Position numbers and translations under genes: made by a program. The notes under the pieces were generated by a model, which did no database searches, was not told where the DNA came from, and was given only the letters and a program-made list of their open reading frames with translations. A stretch of DNA of 64,000 bases from Schlesneria sp. DSM 10557 (GTDB lineage: Bacteria; Planctomycetota; Planctomycetia; Planctomycetales; Planctomycetaceae): the NCBI RefSeq assembly GCF_041860085.1, contig NZ_CP124747.1:3162001-3226000 (forward strand), given 5' to 3'. Shown here piece by piece: positions 1 through 7,825 of this stretch (the first letter of the stretch is position 1; each line of letters starts with the position of its first letter).

Positions 1-543
1 CCCCGACTTGAGAAAGGATCTTGCTTCCCGCTGCTGCCGGTGGAACCGAGTGGCCAGAGCGTCATAGCGAGAGAGGTCGAGGTCAATGATGCGGTATCGT
101 CCCGCGCCGATCGTATTGCGCGGCGGAGGCGAGGTCTGCAGCAGTTGACCGGGGATGTGCCGCGACTCAGCCAGCAGGAACAGGCAGATCTGCTCAACGT
201 GCGTCCCCGTGGTGATGTGCAGCAGATAACGCTCGTCCTCGGGGCGAAACGAATAGTTCTGCGAAAAGTCCAGCAGTCGCGTGAAGACATGATCGAAATC
301 CCACGGATCATCGAGTTCCAGCAGATGCATTCGAACTTCGGTCTCGGGAGAGACGATTCCGATATCGGCAGCAACCTGTCCGGCCAGCCCGATGTCTCGC
401 GCTTCGTGTAGCAATTCAATGCGATCAATCAGCAGCTCTTCTTGCTGACAGATTCCAATCGTGGGACGCCACTTCTGCCAGCGATCCTCGGCCGACCCTG
501 AATCGATGACGGTTCCCACGATCCCGATCACGACAGTTCGCAT
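1..543 (-). CDS. rtcR: RtcR, sigma54-dependent activator of the RNA-repair operon (N-terminal part)
   Basis: Reading the minus strand from an ATG at 541-543 gives 181 residues that run off the left window edge. The start MRTVVIGIVGTVIDSG and the later stretches KWRPTIGICQQEELLIDR, VSPETEVRMHLLEL, LLHITTGTHVEQICLFLLAE and IIDLDLSRYDALATRF match, from memory, the N-terminal CARF sensor domain of enterobacterial RtcR. The AAA+ and DNA-binding domains expected downstream lie outside the window. In Salmonella the RtcR CARF domain binds 5' tRNA fragments ending in a 2',3'-cyclic phosphate, then RtcR oligomerises and activates a sigma54 promoter. Here it is transcribed away from rsr-rtcBA, with about 200 bp between the two starts holding a sigma54 promoter that faces rsr. 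Identity is very likely; the protein is incomplete only because of the window edge. Confidence 0.95.
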   Translation of the reverse strand, partial: MRTVVIGIVGTVIDSGSAEDRWQKWRPTIGICQQEELLIDRIELLHEARDIGLAGQVAADIGIVSPETEVRMHLLELDDPWDFDHVFTRLLDFSQNYSFRPEDERYLLHITTGTHVEQICLFLLAESRHIPGQLLQTSPPPRNTIGAGRYRIIDLDLSRYDALATRFHRQQREARSFLKSG

Positions 544-564
544 GCCACTATCCAAAAAGATAAG

Positions 565-578
565 TTTCTATCGAGAAA
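565..578. promoter_or_regulatory. candidate RtcR upstream activator site (weak)
   Basis: A small inverted repeat, TTTCT-ATCG-AGAAA, sits in the AT-rich divergent region, centred about 139 bp upstream of the predicted sigma54 transcription start. That is a usual distance for an enhancer-binding-protein site. There is only one short dyad and I do not know the RtcR site for this lineage, so this is a guess from position. Confidence 0.25.
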
Positions 579-683
579 GATACCACTTCGCCACGTTAGC
601 ACAGTTTCGTCGTAGGTCGAGGAAATTTTTAGTTCGTTTTAGGAGAATGGGTTACATCGATCTCTTTCCGTCTGCGCACCGAA

Positions 684-699
684 TGGCACGCCAAAAGCT
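684..699 (+). promoter_or_regulatory. sigma54 (-24/-12) promoter of the rsr-rtcBA operon
   Basis: TGGCACGCCAAAAGCT has the invariant GG (685-686) and GC (697-698) separated by exactly 10 bases, and the full TGGCACG of the -24 box; the -12 element is AAGC rather than the consensus TTGC. Transcription would start near 710, about 40 bases before the rsr ATG at 749. A sigma54 promoter between rtcR and the repair genes is what the known rtc regulation predicts. Confidence 0.85.
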
Positions 700-748
700 A
701 TCTGTTTCCTGCCGTCAAACCAAAAACTTGTTGAGACGGGAAGACGAA

Positions 749-2329
749 ATGGCGAGCAAGACCTTATTTCAATCGGTTCGCGGAGCATTACTGCCTCAGA
801 CGAACGCCGCGAACGAAGCTGGGGGGGCCGCTTATCGGCGGTCTCCGCAGCAGGCCCTGGCTCAGTATGCGTCGACGGGATGCCTGAACCAGACCTTCTA
901 TGCGACGGCGGAAGACCAGTTGTCGCAGGTCTTGGGACTGTGTCACCAGGTCGAGCCCGAGTTGATCGCCCGCGTCGCTCTATATGCGCGGACCAAAGGA
1001 GCAATGAAAGACCTGCCTGCTTTGCTGTGTGCGGTGCTCTCGGTCAAATCACCGGGACTTCTCGCAGAGATTTTCGATCGCGTGATCGATAGTCCAAAGA
1101 TGTTGCGGAACTTCGTGCAGATCATGCGGTCGGGCGTCATTGGACGAAAGAGCCTGGGAACGCTTCCCAAGCGACTAATCGTGCAGTGGATTGCCTCTCG
1201 AACTGACGCGCAATTATTTACGGGATCGATCGGTAACGACCCTTCGCTGGCAGACATCATCAAGATGGTCCACCCCAAACCGGAAACCCCATCACGAGCG
1301 GCATTACTGGGTTACCTGATCGGTCGGGAGCATGACACTGCTGCCTTGCCGCCGCTGGTTCGGCAGTACGAGAAGTTCAAGCGAAATACCAACCCCGGAA
1401 AGGTGGCTGTTCCGGATGTCCCCTTTCAAATGCTGGCCAGCCTTCCTTTGACCGAGAAGGACTGGCAGCAGATTGCCCGGAATGGTTCCTGGCAGATGAC
1501 TCGCATGAACCTGAATACCTTTTCGCGACACGGGGTCTTCAATAGCCGCGAACTGACCAACCTCATTGCCACGCGGTTGAGCGACCCTCACCTGATCAAG
1601 CAAGCGAAAGTCTTTCCGTATCAGTTGCTGGCCGCCTACCGGAATATCTTAGATTCGATTCCCCCTTCCATTGCTGACGGGTTGCAGAGTGCCATGGAAA
1701 TCGCCATCAGCAATATTCCCCGGATTGACGGAAAAGTGTATGTCCTCCCAGACGTTTCGGGATCCATGCACTCACCTGTCACGGGAGAACGAGCGGGATC
1801 GACAACCCAGGTTCGCTGCGTCGATGTGGCTGCTCTGGTGGCTGCGGCGATCCTGCGACACAACCCGACAGCAGAAGTGATTCCGTTCGAATCGGATGTC
1901 GTGAAATGTCATTTGAACCCCCGAGACTCGGTCATGACGAACGCTCAAAAGCTCTCGTCGTTGCCGGCAGGAGGAACGAACTGCAGTGCTCCGCTTGCTT
2001 ACTTGAATGCCAGCCGTGCGTCCGGTGATCTGATTGTTTACATATCGGATAACGAGTCTTGGCTGGACTCCCCTCACTACGGGCGGTTTAACGGAGCCCA
2101 GGCGACAGAAACGATGAAACAGTGGAACCAGTTTAAATCGAGAAGCCCTCAAGCGAAGATGATCTGTATCGACATTCAGCCCTATGCCACAACGCAAGTG
2201 GTCGAGCGAGCCGATATTTTTAACGTCGGAGGGTTTAGTGACCAGGTGTTCCAACTTATCGCGGATGTCGCCAGCAATCGAGCGGGTGACATTTACTGGA
2301 TGAGCCAGATTGAACAGATGACGCTCTGA
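749..2329 (+). CDS. rsr: Rsr, Ro60/TROVE RNA-binding protein
   Basis: A 526-residue bacterial Ro60 orthologue. The N-terminal two thirds fit the helical-repeat TROVE ring that binds Y RNAs and ends of misfolded RNAs. The C-terminal part is a von Willebrand A-like domain with an intact metal (MIDAS) motif, DVSGSM, starting at residue 335, and a later YISDNESW strand. The open frame extends upstream to 461, but the ATG at 749 is preferred because it lies downstream of the sigma54 promoter at 684-699 and begins a typical family N-terminus. Ro60 proteins act in RNA quality control, tethered by Y RNA to nucleases such as PNPase. It is the first gene of the operon, followed by two Y-RNA-like elements and then rtcB and rtcA. 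Confidence 0.95.
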   Translation: MASKTLFQSVRGALLPQTNAANEAGGAAYRRSPQQALAQYASTGCLNQTFYATAEDQLSQVLGLCHQVEPELIARVALYARTKGAMKDLPALLCAVLSVKSPGLLAEIFDRVIDSPKMLRNFVQIMRSGVIGRKSLGTLPKRLIVQWIASRTDAQLFTGSIGNDPSLADIIKMVHPKPETPSRAALLGYLIGREHDTAALPPLVRQYEKFKRNTNPGKVAVPDVPFQMLASLPLTEKDWQQIARNGSWQMTRMNLNTFSRHGVFNSRELTNLIATRLSDPHLIKQAKVFPYQLLAAYRNILDSIPPSIADGLQSAMEIAISNIPRIDGKVYVLPDVSGSMHSPVTGERAGSTTQVRCVDVAALVAAAILRHNPTAEVIPFESDVVKCHLNPRDSVMTNAQKLSSLPAGGTNCSAPLAYLNASRASGDLIVYISDNESWLDSPHYGRFNGAQATETMKQWNQFKSRSPQAKMICIDIQPYATTQVVERADIFNVGGFSDQVFQLIADVASNRAGDIYWMSQIEQMTL

Positions 2330-2540
2330 ACCGTCTGCTGAAAAGGGGGACCGGCTTCTGATGCCGTTTCGAAATCCACGAGTGAAAGTGCCTTGGACAA
2401 GGTGCTTGTCCTACTTCTTCAACAGGCCGTTAAGTGATCATCACACGGGAGGACGAAGCTCCCACCCAACCACATCCGCCCCAACACAGAACTAACGTAT
2501 GTAGTTGAGTAGGAGTTTCATCCGCCCTATTTGAAGCACA

Positions 2541-2702
2541 ACAGGATTACTGAATCCATGCGGAATGCTGATGAGACTACATTTAATCAAACGGTCGCAG
2601 GTTCGAATCCTGCCGTGCTGACTTGTCAGCACGTAGCTCAGCCCGGTAGAGCACTTGACTCATGTCTCGTCGATCTTGTCCGCCTGGATTCAGTGATCCT
2701 GT
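2541..2702 (+). ncRNA. Y RNA (YrlA-like) with permuted tRNA-like domain, copy 1
   Basis: An 18-bp outer stem (2541-2558 with 2685-2702, one G-T pair), a 1x1 mismatch, 5 bp (2560-2564/2679-2683), an internal loop and 8 bp (2570-2577/2664-2671) enclose a tRNA in circularly permuted order. The order is the 3' anticodon strand, a T arm (stem 2597-2601/2609-2613, loop TTCGAAT), the acceptor 3' strand, a two-base TT loop, the acceptor 5' strand (nine perfect pairs, 2614-2622/2625-2633), TA, a D arm (stem GCTC/GAGC, loop with GG) and the 5' anticodon strand. Bacterial YrlA-type Y RNAs have this design, with a Ro60-binding stem in place of the anticodon end. Its place between rsr and rtcB matches yrlBA in Salmonella. 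The exact RNA ends are inferred from the stem. Confidence 0.88.
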
Positions 2703-2710
2703 GAAGACAA

Positions 2711-2784
2711 CTCGCTGTTCGAATACCGCTGGGATTACATTAAACCATGTAACACATCTCAGCATCAACTCGTCGAACAGTGAG
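2711..2784 (+). ncRNA. structured RNA element between the two Y RNAs
   Basis: A nested hairpin: a 12-bp outer stem (2711-2722 with 2773-2784, one G-T pair), an internal loop, a 7-bp stem (2728-2734/2757-2763, one G-T pair) and a 6-bp hairpin (TTACAT/ATGTAA, 2735-2740/2747-2752, loop TAAACC). It begins eight bases after Y RNA copy 1. The 5' strand contains CGAAT near the internal loop, loosely like the Ro-binding strand of Y RNAs, but it has no tRNA-like domain. It could be a simple Y RNA, a processing signal or part of the operon leader. The structure is visible; the function is unknown. Confidence 0.45.
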
Positions 2785-2970
2785 TCTTATCTACGAACTT
2801 CAGGTCGTCTCCCTTTGGTCAAACTAAAACGGAATCTCTTATGAAGTCGACGTCACTGCTCCTGATATCGCAGAGCATCCCGTTCTCGCCCCCGTCCCGC
2901 TCAGAGAAAGACTCAGGTCGCGTGACCTGACACGAACAGGGTTGCCGCAATGGCAGCCCGACGAGTGAGA

Positions 2971-3171
<201 letters not shown>

Positions 3172-3321
3172 GCTTTTTATTCCCGCAGCAGGTGTCCCGC
3201 ATTCCATCAGAATCCGTTCGCATCCTGCGAGCTGCCCGGGGCCTCTTCCACAACCGCAATTCAAACCGTTTCAGGAACAGGACATCCACTTCACGACCTT
3301 ACTTCCACGGGGGCTCAGCCA

Positions 3322-4839
3322 GTGCCACCGCTGCCGGAAGCGGAAAGGAATTTCATCATTCACACGCTCATTCCCACTTCCGAGGCGACTGCGATTCTTC
3401 CGACGGGGACGCAGACACCCCCCATTACGGTGATCGGGACGGACGCGATCCGGCAGACATTTGACGAGGGATGCCTGCAACAGGCGGTGAACTCGCGGCT
3501 GGCTCCTGGGGTGACGGACCTCGTCTTGAATCCAGATGCCCATGTGGGCTATGGAGCCCCCATCGGATGCGTGCTGGTGTCGCCGACACATGTTTATCCG
3601 GGGCCGGTCGGTGTGGACATCAAGTGTTCGATGAGCCTGCTGCAACTGAGTCTTCCTGCGGATCAGATCGTTGATCGATTCACCCGTCGCGCCCTGATCA
3701 ATGCGATTTGTGAACGGACGCCGACGGGAACCGGGCGGGGACAACGGCATGTGAAGAAATCCCGCATCGTCTCTGAACAGCTCGGCAAGCAACTGCTGGT
3801 CGAAGGGGCTTCCGAGTCGGTCTGTCAGCAGCTGGGAATTCCTGCCGAGTGGGCTCGGCGTTGTGAAGACGCTCAGCACTTCGGACATGACGGAACCACT
3901 TCCGCTCTGGGCGAGCGTCTGCAAACACACCTTGACTCCGGCGGCCTCCCCACGTTCGAGAGGCAGATTCATCAGTTAGGTTCGTATGGTGGCGGGAATC
4001 ATTTCGGTGAATGTGAAGTCGTTCAGGTGGAAGACCATGACCGCGCCCGACAGGCCGCCGACGTGTTTGGCCTGAAGGATCAGCATGTCGCATTTCTCTC
4101 TCATTGCGGATCGCGCGGGATCGGGCACACGCTTGCCAGTGGCCAGTTCAAGACGCTGCAGAGGAAATTTGAAAGCTGGAATATCCCGCTCCCCGGACAG
4201 GATCGGGAACTGGTCTACGCTCCACTGGGAACTCCCGAAGCGAACGCGTACCTGGATGACATGGCTCTGGGAGCCAACTTTGCCACACTGAACCACCTGT
4301 TGATCAACGCGCTGGTGCTGGAGGCGTTCCAGGAAGTGATTCCGGGCGTGACCGGACAGCTTGTCTATTTCATCAGTCATAACATTGTTCGACAGGAAGT
4401 TGTGAACAACCGCCTCTCCTGGGTTCACCGGAAAGGAGCGACTCGGGCCTTTCCGGCGGGACATCATGCACTGAAGGGGACGATGTATGAATCAACGGGT
4501 CATCCTATCCTGTTACCGGGGAACCCGCAGGCCGGTTCCAGTGTCATGGTTGCGGAACAAGGAGCGGCGTTGAGTTGTTACAGCGTGAATCATGGAGCAG
4601 GACGGGTACTGGGACGTAAGCGAGCCATCCGCGAACTGGACCAGCAAAGTATTGATCAGTCGTTTGACAACGAAGATATCCTGACGAACTGCCGTCTTTA
4701 TCCCAAAGACGAAGCTCCGGCGGCGTATAAGAACTTTGACGAAGTGATCGAGTCTGTGAAAATGGCGGGACTGGCAACGGAAGTCGCCCGGCTGAAAGCA
4801 CGGTTCGTGATCAAGGACGGCGATAAGGCGGATGATTAA
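3322..4839 (+). CDS. rtcB: RtcB RNA-splicing/repair ligase
   Basis: A 505-residue RtcB that joins RNA 2',3'-cyclic-phosphate (via 3'-phosphate) ends to 5'-OH ends using GTP and Mn2+. Visible motifs include VGVDIKCSM (Asp99, metal-ligand Cys102), GGGNHFGE, SHCGSRGIGH, WVHRKGATRAFP and NHGAGR, whose His424 corresponds to the histidine guanylylated in characterised RtcB. The canonical DIGCG here reads DIKCS. The start is taken as a GTG at 3322 because the frame has no upstream ATG after the Y RNA and no early internal ATG; a G-rich stretch precedes it. The stop codon abuts the rtcA ATG, so the two are translationally coupled. The likely substrates in this operon are broken tRNAs. Confidence 0.95.
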   Translation: MPPLPEAERNFIIHTLIPTSEATAILPTGTQTPPITVIGTDAIRQTFDEGCLQQAVNSRLAPGVTDLVLNPDAHVGYGAPIGCVLVSPTHVYPGPVGVDIKCSMSLLQLSLPADQIVDRFTRRALINAICERTPTGTGRGQRHVKKSRIVSEQLGKQLLVEGASESVCQQLGIPAEWARRCEDAQHFGHDGTTSALGERLQTHLDSGGLPTFERQIHQLGSYGGGNHFGECEVVQVEDHDRARQAADVFGLKDQHVAFLSHCGSRGIGHTLASGQFKTLQRKFESWNIPLPGQDRELVYAPLGTPEANAYLDDMALGANFATLNHLLINALVLEAFQEVIPGVTGQLVYFISHNIVRQEVVNNRLSWVHRKGATRAFPAGHHALKGTMYESTGHPILLPGNPQAGSSVMVAEQGAALSCYSVNHGAGRVLGRKRAIRELDQQSIDQSFDNEDILTNCRLYPKDEAPAAYKNFDEVIESVKMAGLATEVARLKARFVIKDGDKADD

Positions 4840-5907
4840 ATGACCGAGGCAATTTGTATTGACGGTTCTCTGGGGGAGGGGGGCGGGCAGATCGTCCGGT
4901 CATCCCTGACATTGTCGCTGGTGACCGGCCAACCTGTTGTCATTGAGAACATTCGCGCCGGGCGAGCGAAACCGGGATTGATGCGTCAGCACCTGACCGC
5001 CGTTCAGGCTGCAGCCCGCATCGGGAATGCCGAAGTGACAGGAGCCGAAGTGCGGTCTCGCTCGATCCGGTTTTCCCCTCAACGGATCACACCCGGAAAC
5101 TATCACTTCAGCATTGGGACCGCAGGAAGCACGACACTCGTACTGCAGACGATCCTACCGGCCCTGATCATTGCAGACGGCCCTTCTACCGTGACTCTGG
5201 AAGGGGGAACGCACAATCAGTGGGCTCCACCGTTCGACTTCCTGCAGCACGCGTATCTCCCTCTGATCAACCGCATGGGGCCCCGAGTGTCTGTGGAACT
5301 GGAACGCTATGGGTTCTACCCCGCAGGAGGCGGGCGTTTGACGGTCTCGATCCAGCCCTCCGGCAGCTTGAATGGCTTTGACCTGATGGAGCGGGGCGAA
5401 CTCAAAAAGCGATCGGCGATGGGGCTGGTCTCCAATCTGCCTCGACATATTGCTGAACGAGAAACACAGACCATCCTGAAAAAGATGAACTGGCCCGCTG
5501 ACGCGGCTCAGGTGCTCGAGGTCACCGCGCACGGTCCTGGGAATATCGTCTACACGATGCTGGAATACGAACAGGTGACAGAAGTGACGACGGGATTCGG
5601 CCGCATCGGATCGAGCGCGGAAAATGTCGCCAGCGAAGTGATCCGCGATACCCGGAACTATCTCAAGAATGAAGCCCCGGTCGGTGAGCATCTGGCAGAT
5701 CAGCTTTTGCTGCCTCTCGCCATCAGTGCCTGGCAATCAGGGACGCACCGCCGTGGTGGATCGTTCCGCACAAGTCCGCTGACCCGGCACTCGACGACTC
5801 ATATGGAAGTCATTCGACGGATGATGGGGATTGAGATTGACGTGTCCCGCGACGAACGAACTCAGCAAACAACTGTGATTCTCCGGCCGAAATCCAGCGA
5901 AGATTGA
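4840..5907 (+). CDS. rtcA: RtcA RNA 3'-terminal phosphate cyclase
   Basis: A 355-residue cyclase that converts RNA 3'-phosphate ends to 2',3'-cyclic phosphates with ATP. The N-terminus IDGSLGEGGGQIVRSSL, then RAGRAKPGL, SIGTAGSTTLVLQT, GGTHNQWAPPFDFL and GFYPAGGGRL are the family signatures. The C-terminal LTRHSTTHME (His317 and His321) lies where the adenylylated histidine is expected. The ATG starts immediately after the rtcB TAA. In Salmonella, RtcA is needed to make the cyclic-phosphate tRNA fragments sensed by RtcR, so it serves both repair and signalling. It is the last gene of the operon. Confidence 0.96.
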   Translation: MTEAICIDGSLGEGGGQIVRSSLTLSLVTGQPVVIENIRAGRAKPGLMRQHLTAVQAAARIGNAEVTGAEVRSRSIRFSPQRITPGNYHFSIGTAGSTTLVLQTILPALIIADGPSTVTLEGGTHNQWAPPFDFLQHAYLPLINRMGPRVSVELERYGFYPAGGGRLTVSIQPSGSLNGFDLMERGELKKRSAMGLVSNLPRHIAERETQTILKKMNWPADAAQVLEVTAHGPGNIVYTMLEYEQVTEVTTGFGRIGSSAENVASEVIRDTRNYLKNEAPVGEHLADQLLLPLAISAWQSGTHRRGGSFRTSPLTRHSTTHMEVIRRMMGIEIDVSRDERTQQTTVILRPKSSED

Positions 5908-5932
5908 GGGGGCACTCTGAATGGGGATTCAG

Positions 5933-5968
5933 GTTCCGTTCCGATCCACCGATCGGAACGGAACTTTG
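5933..5968 (+). terminator. terminator hairpin after rtcA
   Basis: A perfect 14-bp inverted repeat (5933-5946 with 5951-5964, loop CACC) lies 25 bp after the rtcA stop and is followed by TTTGTC. It also separates the plus-strand operon from the convergent lipoprotein gene, so it may act in both directions. Confidence 0.7.
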
Positions 5969-5979
5969 TCATCGTGTTA

Positions 5980-6405
5980 TCAATCAACCCAGGTGACACT
6001 CGTGTTGCTATGGTAGATTATTGTTTCATCGGACTTGATTTCAAAGTCGTAGTAGCCTGGCGGTTGTCTCTGGATGAAAATCGTCAGTCCGTCAAAATCG
6101 TCGGATTGAAGACGTTGGGGGCAGCAGAGGGACAGCAACTCCTTTAACGCGTCAAACTCAAGCTTGCTGAGCTGATCACACGAGAGATGATTTCGGCCTG
6201 AAGTGTGGAGTGCTCTGGTGAGTTGTTCCGTCAAAAAGATCGTGCGGGCTTGCGGAGGACGAAACGCGGTAGACGAAGTAAATCGCCCCCATGCCTCGCC
6301 AGAGAAAAATTCCGAGGTATCGACTTCCTCCATCACTTCGTGTGAGCAGCCTTGTGCGAGTGCGATCATCATGAGCACTCCAATCCTGGCTGTTTGAGCG
6401 AACAT
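5980..6405 (-). CDS. small lipoprotein of unknown function
   Basis: 141 residues. The N-terminus has a short hydrophobic stretch, IGVLMMIALAQGC, ending in a lipobox-like ALAQGC, so Cys20 is the likely lipidated residue. The rest is soluble, with a C-terminal beta-rich part (GLTIFIQRQPPGYYDFEI). No known domain is recognised. It lies 79 bp downstream of a DUF1559 gene on the same strand, a common pairing in planctomycetes, so the two probably form an operon. It converges on the RNA-repair operon. Confidence 0.7.
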   Translation of the reverse strand: MFAQTARIGVLMMIALAQGCSHEVMEEVDTSEFFSGEAWGRFTSSTAFRPPQARTIFLTEQLTRALHTSGRNHLSCDQLSKLEFDALKELLSLCCPQRLQSDDFDGLTIFIQRQPPGYYDFEIKSDETIIYHSNTSVTWVD

Positions 6406-6484
6406 CGTTGGTTATCAATCCTTTGTGGATCACGCGCGACGATCCGGGAGAGACGCTTGTTACACAACTCTTTTACGTCGTCGA

Positions 6485-7483
6485 CTAATCGCCCATGGCG
6501 CGCGTACCGAGGGCGCGCCAGATTTTCAGGTCGATATCATTGCCTGAAAAACGTACCGCCCCGTCGGCAATCAGGATATTGACTCCTCCAGAATGTTGAC
6601 TGCTGGCGCTGTAGATTTTGGCACGCCGAGTATCCAAGTCTTCACAGCTAGAGCCGTTAGGTGTATCGAAGTGGGAATAGGTATAGTCACGTTGATTTCC
6701 GCTAAGCCACATTTGACCGCGCGTATCCGAGATAACGGGACTCTTCGCGGGATCAGAACTGCGGCAGCGCTGAGAAAGTTCGTCAATCTCTGAATTTGTT
6801 GTGGCTCCTGGAATCAGATTGAAGATCAGGGATTTCGGACGGGTCGTGTCTGCTGGGCGAACGCCAAGTGGCAGAGAAGGACTTCCCGCACCACGAAGGA
6901 ACTCGCTCGCGACCGCGGTATTGGAAACACCATCGGTGATCACGGAATAACTTGAGCCTGTTGTGAACACGCCAATCCCTTGCAGTGGGTCTTCTTTCGT
7001 TCCGGGTTCTGGAAAATAGCGAACCCCGTCTCCCGTGAGATTGACTCCGTAGTTGGAACCAATCGCAATGAGGCATGCATCGGAAGGGCACCGCATGAGC
7101 GGTGTAGGATATTTCAGTTCTGATGAGGGATCTTCCACGTGGGAATCCGTTCCCAGCAGGCGATCGTACGCGGCGAGTTCGGCCAAACCGAGTTCTGGGA
7201 GAAGATTTGCCCAGATCGATTTGGGCCGGCTGTGGACGTGACCACTAATTGGAGGGAAGCAGTTGAATGTCGAATGGTAATTACTGAAGGCGACACCAAT
7301 CTGTCGCAGGTGGCTGGCACACTCCATCTGTCGTGATTTCTCACGAACACGCTGAGTGGCGGGAAGCAGAATCGCCGCCAGCAGTCCCAGGATGGTAATG
7401 ACAACGAGTACTTCTACAAGCGACATGCCCCGGCGCGATATCAGGAGGACGCCGTTCCGAGATGGGTACTGAGCGAGCTTCAC
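6485..7483 (-). CDS. DUF1559 prepilin-like protein
   Basis: 332 residues. A short basic leader ends in RRG before the type IV pilin-like segment MSLVEVLVVITILGLLAAILLPA, followed by the DUF1559 core: HLRQIGVAFSNYHSTFNCFPP, several Cys residues, TDGVSNTAVASEFLRG, and the C-terminal H-G-x-x-I-L-x-x-D-G-like ending HSGGVNILIADGAVRF. The start codon is GTG with a strong AGGAGG ribosome-binding site just upstream. The family is greatly expanded in Planctomycetes and is thought to form surface pseudopili or be exported; the exact role is unknown. It is followed by the lipoprotein gene at 5980-6405. Confidence 0.92.
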   Translation of the reverse strand: MKLAQYPSRNGVLLISRRGMSLVEVLVVITILGLLAAILLPATQRVREKSRQMECASHLRQIGVAFSNYHSTFNCFPPISGHVHSRPKSIWANLLPELGLAELAAYDRLLGTDSHVEDPSSELKYPTPLMRCPSDACLIAIGSNYGVNLTGDGVRYFPEPGTKEDPLQGIGVFTTGSSYSVITDGVSNTAVASEFLRGAGSPSLPLGVRPADTTRPKSLIFNLIPGATTNSEIDELSQRCRSSDPAKSPVISDTRGQMWLSGNQRDYTYSHFDTPNGSSCEDLDTRRAKIYSASSQHSGGVNILIADGAVRFSGNDIDLKIWRALGTRAMGD

Positions 7484-7825
7484 CCGTTCCTCCTTCTCTC
7501 GATGATGATGCTATACTGGTCTACGATACGACCGTGGTGGGGGGCTAAGACGCTCGTGTCAGTACATCCTGGAACCATATTTTCAACCGTGAACACGTTC
7601 CGAATTATTGTCCTGTATGTGTCCCGCTGGAAGACCACTTTGACAGAGCAAGGCGAGAGAAAAATTGAAATGGGAAACCGACGCCCTTGTCGCTGCTCGG
7701 AAAAACTGCTTTTGCAGAGCTGCGTCTGACCGACTTGCTGTTGATTGACGTTCAACCCTTGGTGGTACTGGTAGAGACACGTCATTTCGTGCTGCTCGCG
7801 ATTTTACGCTTCGAGAGGTTCTGGT
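7484..7825. other. divergent intergenic region
   Basis: 342 bp between two divergent DUF1559 genes, presumably holding both promoters. No promoter match, repeat or RNA structure was convincing enough to call. Confidence 0.6.

Noticed and set aside
461-748. upstream extension of rsr
   Set aside because: It would begin inside rtcR and upstream of the sigma54 promoter; the ATG at 749 fits the family start.
2568-2577. CTGATGA in Y RNA 1, as in a hammerhead ribozyme core
   Set aside because: No GAAA partner strand and no matching cleavage site were found, and Y RNA 2 has CAGATGA at the same place, so it is part of the shared Y RNA strand.
2585-2663. ordinary tRNA gene
   Set aside because: The 3' half lies before the 5' half, so no standard linear tRNA can be read from this DNA.
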